This document shows positions 17,864 to 18,331 of a stretch of 18,331 bases of DNA, in pieces. The notes under the pieces were generated by a model. The model was given only the letters and a program-made list of their open reading frames with translations. It did not search any database and was not told where the DNA came from. The position numbers and the translations under genes are program-made. Source of the stretch: Scleroderma bovista (lineage: Eukaryota > Basidiomycota > Agaricomycetes > Boletales > Sclerodermataceae); the NCBI GenBank assembly GCA_037178675.1, contig JAYMGJ010000366.1, positions 1 to 18,331 of the forward strand, given 5' to 3'. Every line of letters begins with the position of its first letter. Position 1 is the stretch's first letter.

Positions 17864-18331
17864 CTAGCTATAATTTACATGAAAGCTATTCAAAAAGTGT
17901 GTTGGAATGTCACCAATTCTCTGAGCTGAGTATCCTACTTGTGTGCTGGCATGAGTTGAAGAACTTCCAGGGAGTTCAGAGTGATGAGAGTATGCTGGAA
18001 CCTGGAATTGGAGTTCAGTTGCTGTTGACTGCACCAGCATGTCTGATGCTTGTGTTTGACCTGATGAAGATGCAAACAAAGAAGAACTCTCTGGCTGTCC
18101 CACTGCTTGCCTGTGCTTTCCTGCCCCTGTCTTTGACTTCTGACCCCTCTTTGACTGCACTATCTCTGCATCTTTTGCTTTTGCTTTCCCTTTCCCTCTC
18201 CCCTTTCCTGCCTTAGTGGTAACTTTATCAAAGGCAGGGGGGAGTTCTGCTATATCTTCAACATCTTCCACTGCCACTGTTGTTGCCCTCCCTTCTATAT
18301 CTTTTTTCTCTTGTAATCTTTTGGCAGCATG
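17864..18331 (-). CDS. 3' end of a Lys/Gly/Ser-rich ORF running off the right edge
   Basis: Open on the minus strand from the window edge to a TAG stop at 17864, at least 155 codons. The visible part begins AAKRLQEKKDIEG (helical, basic), then EDVEDIAELPPAFDKVT, a basic low-complexity run (KAGKGRGKGKAKAKD, KRGQKSK) and a Ser/Gln/Thr-rich tail (ESSSLFASSSGQ). This reads like a disordered, possibly nucleic-acid-binding tail of a larger protein. It shares PAFDKVT with the last exon of the downstream gene. It could be an earlier exon of that gene or a separate gene on the same strand; the stop at 17864 favours a separate one. Function unknown. Confidence 0.4.
   Translation of the reverse strand, partial: HAAKRLQEKKDIEGRATTVAVEDVEDIAELPPAFDKVTTKAGKGRGKGKAKAKDAEIVQSKRGQKSKTGAGKHRQAVGQPESSSLFASSSGQTQASDMLVQSTATELQFQVPAYSHHSELPGSSSTHASTQVGYSAQRIGDIPTHFLNSFHVNYS

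Overview
The window looks like transposon-dense accessory DNA from a filamentous basidiomycete, probably an agaricomycete. The pointers are short introns of about 50-57 nt with GT..AG ends and fungal branch-point-like sequences, Ty3/gypsy pol of a type I associate with mushroom-forming fungi, and a small seven-exon gene of a kind I recall as repeated in such genomes. The assignment to a group is inference. I see no rRNA, tRNA, CRISPR array or bacterial operon structure.

Layout, left to right. (1) 69-361 (+) is the last two exons of a casein-kinase-1-like protein kinase; its catalytic half lies off the left edge. (2) 686-1045 (+) is the N-terminal part of a possible DDE-transposase ORF, cut at 1046 by retrotransposon sequence. 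(3) 1046-9972 is a compound Ty3/gypsy structure. A 2.32-kb LTR-plus-leader unit occurs twice in opposite orientation (1046-3368 + and 7651-9972 -). The right copy is the 5' end of a minus-strand element with a gag-position ORF (7639-6395) and a broken protease/RT/RNase H reading frame (6394-3369). The element stops just after RNase H, with no integrase and no 3' LTR, where it meets the left copy tail-to-tail. A younger solo LTR with a perfect 5-bp target duplication (TAGGG) sits between gag and protease (5689-6297). (4) 10034 to about 13519 is a second tail-to-tail pair: the 5' part of a + strand gypsy element A, fused inside gag near 11536 to the 5' part of a - strand gypsy element B. (5) About 13634-15671 is a foldback element with 731-bp arms that are identical by eye around a 49-nt spacer, and outer arms that are diverged but still recognisable. 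(6) 17740-16324 (-) is an intact seven-exon gene for a 366-aa protein of unknown function, preceded by the 3' part of a Lys/Gly/Ser-rich ORF that runs off the right edge (18331-17864).

The retroelements are dead. Their coding frames are otherwise continuous but carry in-frame stops almost all explicable by single C-to-T or G-to-A transitions, and the two large arms differ mostly by transitions at CpG. The solo LTR and the LTR of element A are still CpG-rich, and the foldback core shows no divergence, so the layers differ in age. The most striking theme is three successive tail-to-tail fusions of repeat fragments. The only coding unit that looks able to make a full-length protein is the seven-exon gene at the right end.
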